Source of the DNA: Nitrospira sp. | GTDB lineage: Bacteria; Nitrospirota; Nitrospiria; Nitrospirales; Nitrospiraceae | Direction of reading: 5' to 3' | Length of the DNA stretch: 50,309 nucleotides | Assembly (NCBI GenBank): GCA_020697375.1 | Contig: JAJFBJ010000028.1 | Coordinates: 1-50,309 of the forward strand | In this document: positions 32,784 to 42,979 of the stretch, in pieces | Position numbering within the stretch: the stretch's first letter is position 1 | How the letters are laid out: each line of letters opens with the position of its first letter | The notes under the pieces: model-generated | Seen by the model: the letters and a program-made list of their open reading frames with translations, nothing else | Told to the model about the DNA's origin: nothing | The model's database searches: none | Made by a program: the position numbers and the translations under genes

Positions 32784-34922
32784 ATGCGGGACGGTCGAGC
32801 CAATTTTTTACTGGTCGATGATAACGAGCCGAACCTGCTGGCCTTGAGCGGCATCTTGCGCCGCGGCGATGTGGAGCTGTTGCAGGCGCGGTCCGGTCGG
32901 GACGCGCTGGAGCTGCTGTTGCATCACGATATCGCGTTGGCGATCATCGACGTGCAGATGCCGAATATGGACGGCTTCGAGCTCGCGGAGCTGATGCGCG
33001 GGACCCAACGGACCAGGCATGTGCCGATCATATTCCTGACTGCCGGCCCGCAGGACAATCTGCACCGCTTTCACGGCTATAAGGTCGGCGCAGTGGATTT
33101 CCTCTACAAGCCGATCGAACCGGCCGTCCTTCGCAGCAAGACCGATATTTTTCTGGATCTCTACCGTCAGCGCGAGGAGCTTGCCCGGCAACGGGATGAG
33201 TTTCTTGTCATGGCCGAGGAAAAAGCCCGGCTGCTTCAAGAACGCGATGAGGCGAACCGCCGCTTGATTGAAAGCGAGATGCGCTTCAGAACGTTGGCAG
33301 ACAGCGCGCCGGTGCTCATATGGATGAACGGATTGGATGGATGTGAATTCGTCAACCGCGCCTATCTCGAGTTTCTAGGGATCACAGATCCACGGGATGT
33401 GGAGAAATTCCATTGGGCGCAATATGTCCATCCCGAGGATCGCGAGGATTACGTCGCCACCTATTTGAACGCGCTCGAGCGGCACGTACGGTTTGAGGCA
33501 ACCTATCGCTTCCTGCGCGGCGACGGCGCCTACCGCTGGATGCGCTCGGTCGGCATACCGGGTTTCTCATCGCGCGGCGAGTTCACCGGGTATGTCGGCG
33601 CAAGCTTCGACATGACCGACAGCAAAGAAGCCGAGGAACGTTTGCAGCGATGGAGCGTGGATTTGGAACGGGCCGTGAATCAGAAGACCGCCGAGCTGAT
33701 ACAGTCGCAGGACCAATTGCGCGCGCTCGCAACGGAGTTGAACCTCGCCGAGCAGCGGGAACGCCAACGGCTGGCGTCGGAGCTGCACGATCACCTGGCG
33801 CAAATGCTGGTGTTGGGCAAGCTGAAACTCTCGCAGACCAAACAGATCCATGATCTTCCGCCGGCCGGCTTGGGTTTTCTCACGGAAATCGAGGATGTGC
33901 TCACACAGTCCCTGATTTATACGAGGACCCTGGTGGCCGACCTGGCTCCGCCCGTGTTGCACGAGTTCGGGTTGTCGGCGGCCCTTCCCTGGCTGGCAGA
34001 GCAGATGCAACGGTATGAGCTGACGGTGAACGTCGAATCGACCGGAACCGAGGATTTGCGCCTGCCGGCGGATCGGGCCGTGCTCATATTCCAATCGGTG
34101 CGAGAGTTGTTGATGAATGCGGTCAAACATGCGCGCGCCGAACGGGCGTCGGTATTGCTTGCGCGGCGCGGCGACGAACTTCGCATCGAAGTGCGGGACC
34201 GAGGCGCCGGCTTCGAGCTTGCTTCGCTCGCCGCCGTTGCAGACAACGCCACTGTTCCCGGTTTTGGATTGTTCAGCATACGAGAGCGCATGCTCGCGCT
34301 CGGCGGCCGATTCGAATTGACCTCCGCTCCCGGCCAGGGCACGACGGCAACACTCGTATTGCCGCTTCCGCCGAAGGCAATCGGCGCGGCTGGTGCTGAA
34401 ACAGGAATACCGAATGATGAGTTGTCTCACGCAGGCAGGATGAGTCTTCAACCACACAAGACCAGCCGGCGGGATCGTTCAACTTCTGCGGGCCAACATT
34501 CGGCATTACCGTCGCAGGCGCGGGTCCGCGTACTGGTGGCCGACGACCATGCAATGGTGCGCCAAGGCCTCCGGGGAGCATTGGACAACTATGCCGACAT
34601 CCAGGTGGTCGGTGAAGCGGCCAACGGTGAAGAGGCCGTCCGGTTAGCCGGTCAAATCAGGCCGGACGTGGTTCTCATGGATGTGAACATGCCGAAGATG
34701 GACGGCATCGAAGCGACGCGCCGCATCAAAAAGGATTTCCCCGCCGTGATGGTGATCGGTCTCTCGGTCCAGAATGCGGAGCCTGTGCGAATCGCAATGA
34801 AACAGGCGGGCGCCATCGTCTTTTTGAATAAGGATGCGGCTATCGCAGACCTGTACCAGACGATCCAGGCGGCACGGAACATCAGCGAGCCGCCGGTCAG
34901 GAGGCAGGGCTATTTTCTTTGA
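32784..34922 (+). CDS. Response regulator-kinase hybrid REC-PAS-HisKA_3-HATPase-REC
   Basis: 712 residues, 9 nt after cheB. The N-terminal receiver has Asp56 (IIDVQMPNMDG), then a linker helix, a PAS_3-type domain (~165-285), a HisKA_3 core (RLASELHDHLAQMLVLGKL, His335), HATPase_c and a NarL-type receiver with Asp633 (LMDVNMPKMDG). No membrane segment and no HTH. A receiver at each end suggests a mid-position in a phosphorelay. DNA from the dimerisation helix through the linker closely matches the kinase at 25812. The last 13 nt overlap the convergent DUF5985-like gene. Confidence 0.88.
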   Translation: MRDGRANFLLVDDNEPNLLALSGILRRGDVELLQARSGRDALELLLHHDIALAIIDVQMPNMDGFELAELMRGTQRTRHVPIIFLTAGPQDNLHRFHGYKVGAVDFLYKPIEPAVLRSKTDIFLDLYRQREELARQRDEFLVMAEEKARLLQERDEANRRLIESEMRFRTLADSAPVLIWMNGLDGCEFVNRAYLEFLGITDPRDVEKFHWAQYVHPEDREDYVATYLNALERHVRFEATYRFLRGDGAYRWMRSVGIPGFSSRGEFTGYVGASFDMTDSKEAEERLQRWSVDLERAVNQKTAELIQSQDQLRALATELNLAEQRERQRLASELHDHLAQMLVLGKLKLSQTKQIHDLPPAGLGFLTEIEDVLTQSLIYTRTLVADLAPPVLHEFGLSAALPWLAEQMQRYELTVNVESTGTEDLRLPADRAVLIFQSVRELLMNAVKHARAERASVLLARRGDELRIEVRDRGAGFELASLAAVADNATVPGFGLFSIRERMLALGGRFELTSAPGQGTTATLVLPLPPKAIGAAGAETGIPNDELSHAGRMSLQPHKTSRRDRSTSAGQHSALPSQARVRVLVADDHAMVRQGLRGALDNYADIQVVGEAANGEEAVRLAGQIRPDVVLMDVNMPKMDGIEATRRIKKDFPAVMVIGLSVQNAEPVRIAMKQAGAIVFLNKDAAIADLYQTIQAARNISEPPVRRQGYFL

Positions 34923-35191
34923 GTCTGCGTTCGATTTTTATCGACGATCGCCACGAGGATCAGCCCGTAGGAGACCAATCGAAGCAAATACAGCAGCGGC
35001 TCGTGCTCTTGCGAAGGTGTGCTGAGTCCCAGGATGGTCCGGTCGACCGCTTCCACGCCGAACGACAGGGCAAAGTAAAGGAAAAAGCGGTCGGCGGTCA
35101 TTCGCCAGAATCGCCAGAAGAACAATGCGGCCGCAATAGAACCGATCGCCACGCCGCCCATCAGAAAGCTTTTAGCCGCCAGCCAGGACAA
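34910..35191 (-). CDS. DUF5985-type small membrane protein
   Basis: 93 residues with three hydrophobic segments: SFLMGGVAIGSIAAALFFWRFW, FFLYFALSFGVEAVDRTIL and LLYLLRLVSYGLILVAIVD. The pattern matches DUF5985, small membrane proteins usually encoded as adjacent pairs, as here. Function unknown. It ends the minus-strand signalling block, 4 nt after its partner. Confidence 0.75.
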   Translation of the reverse strand: MSWLAAKSFLMGGVAIGSIAAALFFWRFWRMTADRFFLYFALSFGVEAVDRTILGLSTPSQEHEPLLYLLRLVSYGLILVAIVDKNRTQTQRK

Positions 35192-35195
35192 CGTC

Positions 35196-35450
35196 CTATT
35201 CTCCGTTCCTGATCAAACCGATGAGGAGCAGCATGGTGGCAACCAAGGCCAATCCCGCCCGCCAGAGGCTCAGGTCGGTCTCGACGACGAGTTTATCCAG
35301 CATGAGGAAGCCGTTATTGAGCGTGGACAGGGCAAAATAGAGCCCGCTCCAGAACAACAGGCGATAGCCGCTGCGGCCATAGCCTCGCAGAAGGAGCCAG
35401 GCCGTGGCGCAGGCCAGGATGCCGCAGAGTCCATAGATGACGGCCGCCAC
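35196..35450 (-). CDS. DUF5985-type small membrane protein, paired gene
   Basis: 84 residues, three hydrophobic segments (VIYGLCGILACATAWLLLRGY, LLFWSGLYFALSTLNNGF, LALVATMLLLIGLI). It is the partner of the preceding gene; the Y/FAL-S-F/T-...-N/D core is shared between the two. It overlaps the winged-helix gene upstream by one base, so the three form one operon. Role unknown. Confidence 0.75.
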   Translation of the reverse strand: MAAVIYGLCGILACATAWLLLRGYGRSGYRLLFWSGLYFALSTLNNGFLMLDKLVVETDLSLWRAGLALVATMLLLIGLIRNGE

Positions 35451-35842
35451 TAGGGTCGCTCCTTTCTGAAATCGAACGCATCCGGAAACTCTCTGATTCG
35501 AGAGCCCTGTTTTGAATGGATAAGCCCAGTGATCGGTACCAGGTGTTTGGCATAGGAGTCGGCCAGCCGGTCCACCATTCCGCTCAACTCATCCGACCCT
35601 GGTTGATACTGGAATCGGGCATCGTCATTCCCCTTGACCTCCACCAATCGATCGGCGCGCAGGCGTAACAGGATTGCCGAGGTCTCTTTAGGGGAAATAT
35701 ACAGACGCGCGGACATATCCGCCACCGTCCATTCGACGTCGGGCTGCTCATGGACAAGGAGCAGCGCCTCCAGGTGGGCAATGGAATCGATATTGGCCTG
35801 AATGAACCGCCTGACATCGTCCGGGATTTTTCTGAATGGCAT
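35450..35842 (-). CDS. Winged-helix protein, possible regulator of the DUF5985 pair
   Basis: 130 residues. IQANIDSIAHLEALLLV, then WTVADMSARLYISPKETSAILLRL and a short beta-wing (LVEVKGNDDARFQYQP), indicates a MarR/ArsR-like winged helix in the first ~90 residues; the remainder (DRLADSYAKHLVPITGLIHSK) is helical. No metal-binding cluster is evident. Since it overlaps the DUF5985 genes, it probably controls or works with them. DNA binding is inferred only. Confidence 0.7.
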   Translation of the reverse strand: MPFRKIPDDVRRFIQANIDSIAHLEALLLVHEQPDVEWTVADMSARLYISPKETSAILLRLRADRLVEVKGNDDARFQYQPGSDELSGMVDRLADSYAKHLVPITGLIHSKQGSRIREFPDAFDFRKERP

Positions 35843-35934
35843 AACGTAGGTCCATCCCGGTCAGAGCATGGCTGATCCGTTCATTGGGCATCGTCGTAGA
35901 TCGATTGTGAAAAGCGAGGTGACAAGGCTATGGT

Positions 35935-37593
35935 CTAAGATGGAGATTCTCCGGTACGTAACGCACTCTCCTCTACCTTCGCCGTCTGATAGCCGTCGCG
36001 CTCCTGCCGCACCGCCGCCACGATCGCGCCGTACAGTTGGTCGCCCGCCGCTTCTTTGGAAACGTAGCAACTGGCGCCGGCTTCCATCAGGAGGGATTCC
36101 ACCTGACCGCGGGTGGACACCGAGAGGCCGATGACGACCATCCTGGGCCAATGGGCTTTGATCCGGCGAGTGGCTTCGATGCCGTCCATCCTGGCCATGT
36201 TCACATCCATGACGATGACATCCGGAGCCAGCAGGCCGGCCAATTCAACCGCCTCTTCTCCATCGGCGGCTTCGCCGACCACGGCAACGTCTTGATAGGC
36301 CTCCAGGATGCTACGCAAGCCCTGCCGCACCATCGCATGGTCGTCGGCCAGCAGCACGCGGAGGGCCGAGCGCGTCTGGTGGAGGTCCGAGTGCTGAGTT
36401 CCGGCTGTCGAGTTATCCTGGGTTCGAGATTCCGGCAACTCAGAATTCAGCAATCCTAACTCAGAGCCGCTTCCGCCCGCCGCCTGCTTCGGCGGCACAG
36501 GCCAATAGGGAATAATCAGCGCCGCACAGGTACCCTGGCTCATTTGTGACGTCACGACCAGGCGGCCGCCCATGGCTTCTGCCCGCTCACGCACGCTGAA
36601 CAACCCGAACCGCTTTCGCTCCTCGGCATGCCCGATTACGTCATCCGGGCTGAAACCATGGCCCCGGTCCTCCACCGTCACCACGAGATGCCCCTCGGCG
36701 TTCGTATCGATGGTGACCTCCGCCTGATCCGTTCCGGCATGTTTCAAGACGTTGAACAACAGTTCCCGCGTGGATTGAAACACAAGCACCGCTTGATCGT
36801 CCGGAAGCACGATGTGCTGGATGTTCTTTTTGATCGTGACGGTCAACCCATGATTCTGCATCTGCTCGGCGAGCCAGCCGAATCCTTCAAGCAGCCCGAA
36901 TTCCTGAAGCGAAGGAGGGGCCAGTTCTGCGACGAGGGAGCGGGTATAGTTCAGTGAATCGATAATGGCCCGGTCGGCCTCCATGAGAAGAGCCATCGGG
37001 ACGGCTTCCTTGACATGGGAGGAGGTTTGCCGGATTTTAATCCTGATCAATACGAGCAACTGCGCCAGATAATCGTGCAGCTCTCCGGCCAGCCTCCGGC
37101 GTTCGCGCTGTTCGGTCAACGTGAGCTCGGTGGCCAGTTCCCGCAAGCGCAGGCGGGATTGCATTAATTCCTGCGTGCGTTCGCCGACCCGCTGTTCCAA
37201 TTCCACGGCAGTCGTCCGTAGTTGCTCCTCCGCGGCCTTGCGCTCCGTCAGGTCGCGCGCAACCCTGGCGAACCCGTTCACCTTTCCGGCCTCGTCCTTC
37301 ATGGCCGTGATTACCACGTTGGACCAGAACTTCGAGCCGTCCTTCCGCACCCGCCAGCCCTCGTCTTCATGCTGCCCGACGGATGCCGCCACCTGCAACG
37401 CCAAGGTGGGGATTCCTCGTTGAATGTCTTCCGCCGTGAAGAATGAGGAATGATTGCGGCCGATCACGTCGTTCGCGTCATATCCCTCGATGAGACGCGT
37501 GCCAGGATTCCAGCTGGTCACTCTGCAAGACTTCCGGCACCACCGGTTTGAACAGATAATCGACGGCGCCGCTCGCCAGCCCTCGGAACACAT
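35935..37593 (-). CDS. Sensor kinase PAS-HisKA_3-HATPase-REC, 5'-broken
   Basis: The recognisable protein begins at RVTSWNPGTRLIEGYDAND (codon ~24), already inside a PAS domain; the first ~23 codons are an out-of-frame reading of the upstream receiver gene. After PAS/PAC come RRRLAGELHDYLAQLLVL (His173), HATPase_c (RKRFGLFSVRERAEAMGG), a Ser/Asn-rich linker from AT-rich repeat DNA (36385-36470), and a NarL-type receiver (VMDVNMARMDG) without HTH. The upstream receiver frame overlaps by 116 nt. Comparison with the kinase at 32784 suggests that ~75 residues (end of the receiver, linker helix, start of PAS) were deleted with a change of frame. The ATG used here is only the first available one. 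Confidence 0.78.
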   Translation of the reverse strand: MCSEGWRAAPSIICSNRWCRKSCRVTSWNPGTRLIEGYDANDVIGRNHSSFFTAEDIQRGIPTLALQVAASVGQHEDEGWRVRKDGSKFWSNVVITAMKDEAGKVNGFARVARDLTERKAAEEQLRTTAVELEQRVGERTQELMQSRLRLRELATELTLTEQRERRRLAGELHDYLAQLLVLIRIKIRQTSSHVKEAVPMALLMEADRAIIDSLNYTRSLVAELAPPSLQEFGLLEGFGWLAEQMQNHGLTVTIKKNIQHIVLPDDQAVLVFQSTRELLFNVLKHAGTDQAEVTIDTNAEGHLVVTVEDRGHGFSPDDVIGHAEERKRFGLFSVRERAEAMGGRLVVTSQMSQGTCAALIIPYWPVPPKQAAGGSGSELGLLNSELPESRTQDNSTAGTQHSDLHQTRSALRVLLADDHAMVRQGLRSILEAYQDVAVVGEAADGEEAVELAGLLAPDVIVMDVNMARMDGIEATRRIKAHWPRMVVIGLSVSTRGQVESLLMEAGASCYVSKEAAGDQLYGAIVAAVRQERDGYQTAKVEESALRTGESPS

Positions 37594-37873
37594 CGTCTTC
37601 CAATTTGTCGACGGCCGACAAAAAGATGATCGGGATATGGTGTGACAGCTCCCGCTGTCTGATCAACTCGGCCGCCTCGAACCCGTCCACTCTGGGCATG
37701 CGGACATCGAGCAGAATGACCGCAAAATCGTGGCGCAGCACCTGGCGCAGCGCTTCCTGTCCGGAATCCGCTTTGACGATGACTCGGCCTGGTCCCGTCA
37801 ACAGCGTCTCCATCGCCATGAGGCTCCTGGCGTCGTCGTCCACCAGCAGGATTTTCGCGGGGATCTCGGTCAT
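37478..37873 (-). CDS. Receiver-domain fragment, 5' part of broken hybrid kinase
   Basis: 131 residues. The receiver is nearly complete: ILLVDDDARSLMAMETLL, the phospho-acceptor Asp in VILLDVRMPRVDGF, FLSAVDK and the Lys in YLFKPVVPEVLQ. After EVLQ the sequence becomes nonsense (SDQLESWHASHRGI) because the PAS domain continues in another frame. It was probably the N-terminal REC of the kinase at 35935, giving the REC-PAS-HisKA_3-HATPase-REC layout of the protein at 32784. If translated as is, it would be a single-domain receiver lacking its last helix. Confidence 0.75.
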   Translation of the reverse strand: MTEIPAKILLVDDDARSLMAMETLLTGPGRVIVKADSGQEALRQVLRHDFAVILLDVRMPRVDGFEAAELIRQRELSHHIPIIFLSAVDKLEDDVFRGLASGAVDYLFKPVVPEVLQSDQLESWHASHRGI

Positions 37874-37911
37874 GGCAACTCCTCAGAGCGACTCAATGGG
37901 ATGGGGGGAAT

Positions 37912-37998
37912 TCATCATTGCGCCATTGCAACAGTGATTCGGAACAATGATGCAATGACTCACTGATTCAATGGTGCAATGATGCACTGTTGCAATGG
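37912..37998. repeat. TGCAATG short-word repeat array
   Basis: The gap between the poly-HAMP kinase and the receiver gene contains about eight variants of (A/G)TGCAATG / CATTG: GCCATTGCAACAGTG, AATGATGCAATGACTCA, CAATGGTGCAATGATGCA, GTTGCAATGG. It is AT-rich and has no promoter-like element that I recognise. It lies in a 137-nt intergenic stretch. Confidence 0.65.
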
Positions 37999-38010
37999 TC
38001 TCCAATTCTT

Positions 38011-41000
38011 CTACGGTTTCCCCATGGCTTTCTTGCGTCCGAAGAGCCAAATGCGCAAGAGGGCCAGCAACTCGTCGGTATTCACCGGTTTCGCAATGTA
38101 ATCCGACGCGCCGGCTTGCAGGCAGCGTTCACGATCACCCTTCATGGCCTTCGCCGTCAAGGCTAGGATCGGTAACCGACGATGACGGGGATTCTGCCTG
38201 ATCTGCCGCATGGTCTCATACCCGTCCATTTCCGGCATCATAATATCCATCAGCACCATGTCAAGGTCCTCATCCTCTTCCACTTTCTGAATCGCCTCAC
38301 GCCCGGTTTCGCAGCTGGTCACATCCATTCCATGCCGCTCCAGCAGGCTGGTGAGGGCGAAAATATTCCGCATATCGTCGTCCACCACCAACACCTTCTT
38401 GCCGATCAGCGCGTCGTCGCTTTGCCGCACCCGCTCCAACATCCGCTGTTTTTCCGGCGAAAGCTGGTCCACTACCACATGCAGGAACAAGGTGGCCTCA
38501 TCCAACAGCCGTTCGGGTGACTGCACCCCTTTCAGCACAATCCCTTGTGACAGTTCCCGCAAATGAACTTCTTCCTCCTCGCTCAGGTCCTTGCCTGTCG
38601 AGACGATCACGGGCAGATCGCGCAAGGCCTCATGTTCACGGATGCGTTGGAGGATCTGGAAGCCGGACATGTCGGGCAATCGAAGGTCCAATACCACACA
38701 GTCGAAATGCTGCCGGGAAATCAGATCCCAGGCTCGCGCTCCGTTGTCCGCCGGCACGATGTCCACCTCTTCATGGCTCAGGAGCTCGCAGAGGCTCCGG
38801 CTTTCGATGTCGTTGTCCTCCACGAGAAGCAATTGTTTGCGTCTCGGCCTGGTAAAGTCCACCAGCCGCCCAAACGTGTCACCGAGATCCTCCGTCGTGG
38901 CCGGCTTGATCATGTAGGCGAATGCGCCGTGCCCCAGTCCGTGCAAGCGTTCCTCTTCCACTGTCAGGATCTGCACCGGAATATGTCTGGTCGCGGGATC
39001 CTGCTTGAGGTGGCTCAGGACCGTCCAGCCGAGCATGTCCGGCAGAAAAATATCCAGCGTGATGGCCACCGGCTTGTATTCGCGGGTCAGGCTCAGGGCG
39101 AGACGGCCATGGGCGGTCACGATGCCCTTCAGTCCCTTCTCGCGCACGGCGCCCAGGAGCACACGGGCATAATGCGGATCGTCCTCGACTATCAGCACGG
39201 TCGGTTCGCCGGGCAGGATGGTTTCACGGTCGTCCGGAATGTCTTCCAGGCGATGGGCCTGCTGCACGAGCAACGGCGCCTGTTCGTGCATTTGGAGTTT
39301 GGGAAGGATCAGCTCCGGCGCGGCGCCCATGTAGGACTCCGGCAGATACAACGTGAACGTGCTTCCTTCTCCGGGAGCGCTGACCAGACGAATTTCACCG
39401 CCCAGCAGCATGGCTAATTCACGGCTGATGGCTAGCCCCAGCCCTGTTCCCCCGAACCGTCGGCTCGTCCCAGCGTCGGCCTGTTGGAACGCTTCGAACA
39501 CGATCTTCTGTTTTTCGGGCGGTATGCCGATGCCGGTATCGCTGACCTCGAAGGCCACGACGGTCGGAACGGTGCTGAGCACCGCATGGTCCAGGCTCCA
39601 GCCGGTAACAGCCCGGCGAATCTTGAACGTGATATGGCCATGCGAGGTAAATTTGAAGGCGTTGGACAAGAGGTTTTTCAGCACCTGCTGCAGCCGCTTG
39701 AAGTCCGTCACGAGGCTTCGCGGCAGCTGGGAATCGATGTCGATGTGGAAGGCCAGCTGCCTGGTTTCCGCCAGGTGACGGAAGCTGCGCTCCGTGGCCT
39801 CCCGCACCTTCATGAAGAGCACTTCTTCCGGTTCGACCGTGACCGTGCCGGATTCAATCTTGGACAGATCGAGGATATCGCTGATCAAATTGAGGAGATC
39901 GGCGCCGGCGGCGTGTATATTCTTGGAAAACTCCACCTGCTTGGAACTAAGATTACGTTCCGGATTGTCCCCCAGTTGCTGCGCCAGGATCAGAATGCTG
40001 TTCAGCGGCGTACGTAACTCATGCGACATATTGGCGAGGAACTCGGACTTGTACTTGGACGCCAATGCCAGCTCCCTCGCCTTGTCTTCCAACGCATGCC
40101 GGGCCTGCTCGATTTCCCGGTTCTTCCGTTCCACCTCCGCATTCTGCTCGGCGAGTTGTTGGGCCTTCTTGGCCAGCTCCTCGTTCGTTTGCTGAAGCTC
40201 CTTCTGCTGGGCCTGGAGCTCGGTGGCCAGGTTTTGCGATTGTTGCAGGAGGCCTTCGGTCTGCATCGTCGCTTCGATCGTATTGACGACCACACCGATC
40301 GTCTCCGTCAATTGCCCAAGGAAGGCCACATGGGTCGGGGTAAACTCCGACAGCGTGGCAAGCTCGATGACCGCCTTGGTCTGACCTTCGAACAGAACCG
40401 GCAAGACGATGACATTGCGGGCCTGCGCTTCACCCAGTCCTGAACGAATGCGGATATAGTCGGATGGGACGTCGGTCAGGACGATGCGTCGCTTTTCCCT
40501 GGCACATTGCGCAACGAGTCCGACCCCGACCTTCATGTCCTCCGGCAGGTCCTCCCTGCCGTCGCCGGCATAACTCGCCAGCATGCGCAGCAACGGTTTG
40601 TCCGCCGTATCGCGCTGATAAATCGCGCCGTACTGAGCGCTGACCAGCGGGGCCAGTTCGGTCAGGAGCAGATCCCCCACGGTGGTCAAATCCCGTTGCC
40701 CCTGCATCATACGCGTGAATTTCGCCAGGTTGGTCTTGAGCCAGTCCTGCTCGGTATTCTGGTCTGTTGTCGCCTGCAGGGTCCGAATCATGACATTGAT
40801 GTTGTCTTTGAGCTCCGCCACTTCACCGCGCGCCTGGACCTGAATGGACCTGGTGAGGTCTCCCTGCGTCACGGCCGTTGCCACTTCGGCGATGGCTCGC
40901 ACTTGCGTGGTGAGGTTGGCGGCCAGAAGATTCACGCTTTCCGTCAGGTCCTTCCAGGTCCCTGGGACACCCGGCACGATGGCCTGCCCGCCCAGCTTGC

Positions 41001-42966
41001 CTTCCGTGCCGACCTCGCGCGCCACCCGCGTGACTTCGCTCGCGAAGGCGCTGAGCTGGGCGACCATGCGATTGATCACATCCTTGATCTGCAGAATTTC
41101 GCCCCGCACGTCCACCGTGATTTGCCGCGTCAAATCTCCATTCGCGATGGATGTGGCGACGTTCGACATATCGCGGAGCTGCACGGTCAGGTTGCTGGCC
41201 ATGGCGTTGACGCTGTCGGTCAGATCCTTCCAGATTCCCGCCACGCCGGGCACAATCGCCTGCCCGCCCAGCTTGCCTTCTGTGCCGACCTCGCGCGCCA
41301 CCCGCGTGACTTCCGCCGCGAAGGCGTTCAGCTGGTCCACCATCGTATTGGTCGTGTCCTTGAGCTGAAGAATTTCGCCCCGCACGTCCACCGTGATCTT
41401 CTTGGACAGATCGCCGCTCGCCACCGCGATCGTCACTTCCGCGATGTTCCGCACCTGCGACGTCAGGTTGCTGGCCATGGCGTTGACGCTGTCGGTCAGG
41501 TCCTTCCAGGTGCCGGCGACCCCCGGCACAACGGCCTGCCCGCCCAGCTTGCCTTCCGTGCCGACCTCGCGCGCCACCCGCGTGACTTCCGCCGCGAAGG
41601 CGTTCAGCTGGTCCACCATCGTATTGGTCGTGTCCTTGAGCTGAAGAATTTCGCCATGCACGTCCACCGTGATTTTCTTGGAGAGATCGCCGCTGGCCAC
41701 CGCAATCGTCACCTCCGCGATATTCCGCACCTGCGCCGTCAAGTTTCTCGCCATGCTATTCACGCTGTCGGTCAAGTCTTTCCAGGTGCCGGCGACCCCC
41801 GGTACGATCGCCTGCCCGCCCAGCTTGCCTTCCGTGCCGACCTCGCGCGCCACCCGCGTGACTTCCGCCGCGAAACTGCGCAATTGATCCACCATCGTGT
41901 TGATGGCTTCCTTGAGCTGAAGAATTTCGCCATGCACGTCCACCGTGATTTTCTTCGACAGGTCGCCGTTGGCCACCGCGATGGTCACATTCGCGATGTT
42001 GCGCACTTGATCGGTCAAATTCCCGGCCATGAGATTGACGCTGTCCGTCAGGTCTTTCCAGACGCCGCTCACGTCCCGCACCTGCGCCTGGCCACCGAGC
42101 TTGCCCTCGGTCCCGACCTCGCGCGCCACCCGCGTGACTTCGGCCGCGAAACTGCGCAATTGATCCACCATCGTGTTGATGGCTTCCTTGAGCTGGAGAA
42201 TCTCCCCGCGCACGTCGGCCGTGATCTTTTTCGACAGGTCGCCGTTGGCCACCGCGATGGTCACATAGGCGATGTTCCGCACCTGGTCGGTCAGGTTGCT
42301 GGCCATGGAATTCACGCTGTCCGTCAGGTCTTTCCAGGTGCCCGCCACACCGGAGACCGCCGCCTGCCCCCCCAGCTTGCCTTCGGTCCCCACCTCGCGC
42401 GCTACCCGCGTGACTTCGGCCGCGAAGCTGCGCAATTGATCCACCATCGTGTTGATGGCTTCCTTGAGCTGGAGAATCTCCCCGCGCACGTCGACGGTAA
42501 TTTTTTTGGACAGGTCGCCGTTCGCCACCGCAATGGTCACGTCTGCGATGTTCCGCACCTGGTCGGTCAGGTTGCCGGCCATGAGGTTTACACTTTCCGT
42601 CAGGTCTTTCCAGACGCCGCTCACGTCCCGCACTTGCGCCTGCCCGCCCAGTTTGCCCTCCGTGCCCACTTCGAGGGCGACGCGCGTGACCTCAGCGGCG
42701 AAGCTGCGCAATTGATCCACCATCGTATTGATGGCTTCCTTGAGTTGGAGAATCTCCCCGCGCACGTCCGCCGTAATCTTTTTGGACAGGTCGCCGTTCG
42801 CGACCGCCGTCGTGACCTCAGCAATATTCCGCACCTGAGCCGTAAGATTGCTCGCCATAGAATTCACGCTGTCGGTCAAGTCCTTCCAGACGCCGCTCAC
42901 GTCCCGTACCTGCGCCTGCCCGCCCAATTTGCCGTCCGTGCCCACTTCACGCGCGACGCGCGTCAC
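38011..42966 (-). CDS. Poly-HAMP hybrid kinase, main part (HAMP x8-GAF-HisKA-HATPase-REC x3)
   Basis: 1651 residues in this frame. The first ~736 residues are eight tandem 92-residue units, each containing a HAMP domain (for example [32 protein letters not shown]) with the connector [17 protein letters not shown]...WKDLTDSVN. Then GAF (~750-905), a coiled coil, HisKA ([15 protein letters not shown], His982), HATPase_c ([17 protein letters not shown]) and three receivers ([25 protein letters not shown]). The plan is that of poly-HAMP kinases related to fungal group III (Nik1-type) osmosensing kinases. No membrane segment. The GTG at 42964 is only the first in-frame start; the real N-terminus is encoded by the next two features, separated by frame breaks. 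Confidence 0.88.
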   Translation of the reverse strand: MTRVAREVGTDGKLGGQAQVRDVSGVWKDLTDSVNSMASNLTAQVRNIAEVTTAVANGDLSKKITADVRGEILQLKEAINTMVDQLRSFAAEVTRVALEVGTEGKLGGQAQVRDVSGVWKDLTESVNLMAGNLTDQVRNIADVTIAVANGDLSKKITVDVRGEILQLKEAINTMVDQLRSFAAEVTRVAREVGTEGKLGGQAAVSGVAGTWKDLTDSVNSMASNLTDQVRNIAYVTIAVANGDLSKKITADVRGEILQLKEAINTMVDQLRSFAAEVTRVAREVGTEGKLGGQAQVRDVSGVWKDLTDSVNLMAGNLTDQVRNIANVTIAVANGDLSKKITVDVHGEILQLKEAINTMVDQLRSFAAEVTRVAREVGTEGKLGGQAIVPGVAGTWKDLTDSVNSMARNLTAQVRNIAEVTIAVASGDLSKKITVDVHGEILQLKDTTNTMVDQLNAFAAEVTRVAREVGTEGKLGGQAVVPGVAGTWKDLTDSVNAMASNLTSQVRNIAEVTIAVASGDLSKKITVDVRGEILQLKDTTNTMVDQLNAFAAEVTRVAREVGTEGKLGGQAIVPGVAGIWKDLTDSVNAMASNLTVQLRDMSNVATSIANGDLTRQITVDVRGEILQIKDVINRMVAQLSAFASEVTRVAREVGTEGKLGGQAIVPGVPGTWKDLTESVNLLAANLTTQVRAIAEVATAVTQGDLTRSIQVQARGEVAELKDNINVMIRTLQATTDQNTEQDWLKTNLAKFTRMMQGQRDLTTVGDLLLTELAPLVSAQYGAIYQRDTADKPLLRMLASYAGDGREDLPEDMKVGVGLVAQCAREKRRIVLTDVPSDYIRIRSGLGEAQARNVIVLPVLFEGQTKAVIELATLSEFTPTHVAFLGQLTETIGVVVNTIEATMQTEGLLQQSQNLATELQAQQKELQQTNEELAKKAQQLAEQNAEVERKNREIEQARHALEDKARELALASKYKSEFLANMSHELRTPLNSILILAQQLGDNPERNLSSKQVEFSKNIHAAGADLLNLISDILDLSKIESGTVTVEPEEVLFMKVREATERSFRHLAETRQLAFHIDIDSQLPRSLVTDFKRLQQVLKNLLSNAFKFTSHGHITFKIRRAVTGWSLDHAVLSTVPTVVAFEVSDTGIGIPPEKQKIVFEAFQQADAGTSRRFGGTGLGLAISRELAMLLGGEIRLVSAPGEGSTFTLYLPESYMGAAPELILPKLQMHEQAPLLVQQAHRLEDIPDDRETILPGEPTVLIVEDDPHYARVLLGAVREKGLKGIVTAHGRLALSLTREYKPVAITLDIFLPDMLGWTVLSHLKQDPATRHIPVQILTVEEERLHGLGHGAFAYMIKPATTEDLGDTFGRLVDFTRPRRKQLLLVEDNDIESRSLCELLSHEEVDIVPADNGARAWDLISRQHFDCVVLDLRLPDMSGFQILQRIREHEALRDLPVIVSTGKDLSEEEEVHLRELSQGIVLKGVQSPERLLDEATLFLHVVVDQLSPEKQRMLERVRQSDDALIGKKVLVVDDDMRNIFALTSLLERHGMDVTSCETGREAIQKVEEDEDLDMVLMDIMMPEMDGYETMRQIRQNPRHRRLPILALTAKAMKGDRERCLQAGASDYIAKPVNTDELLALLRIWLFGRKKAMGKP

Positions 42967-42979
42967 CTCGGCGGCAAAA
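42881..42979. repeat. 99-bp exact repeat, copy 1, at frame break
   Basis: Matches 43306-43404 base for base by eye. The copy ends (on the plus strand) in GGCGGCAAAA exactly at the point where the kinase reading frame is lost. Confidence 0.8.
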
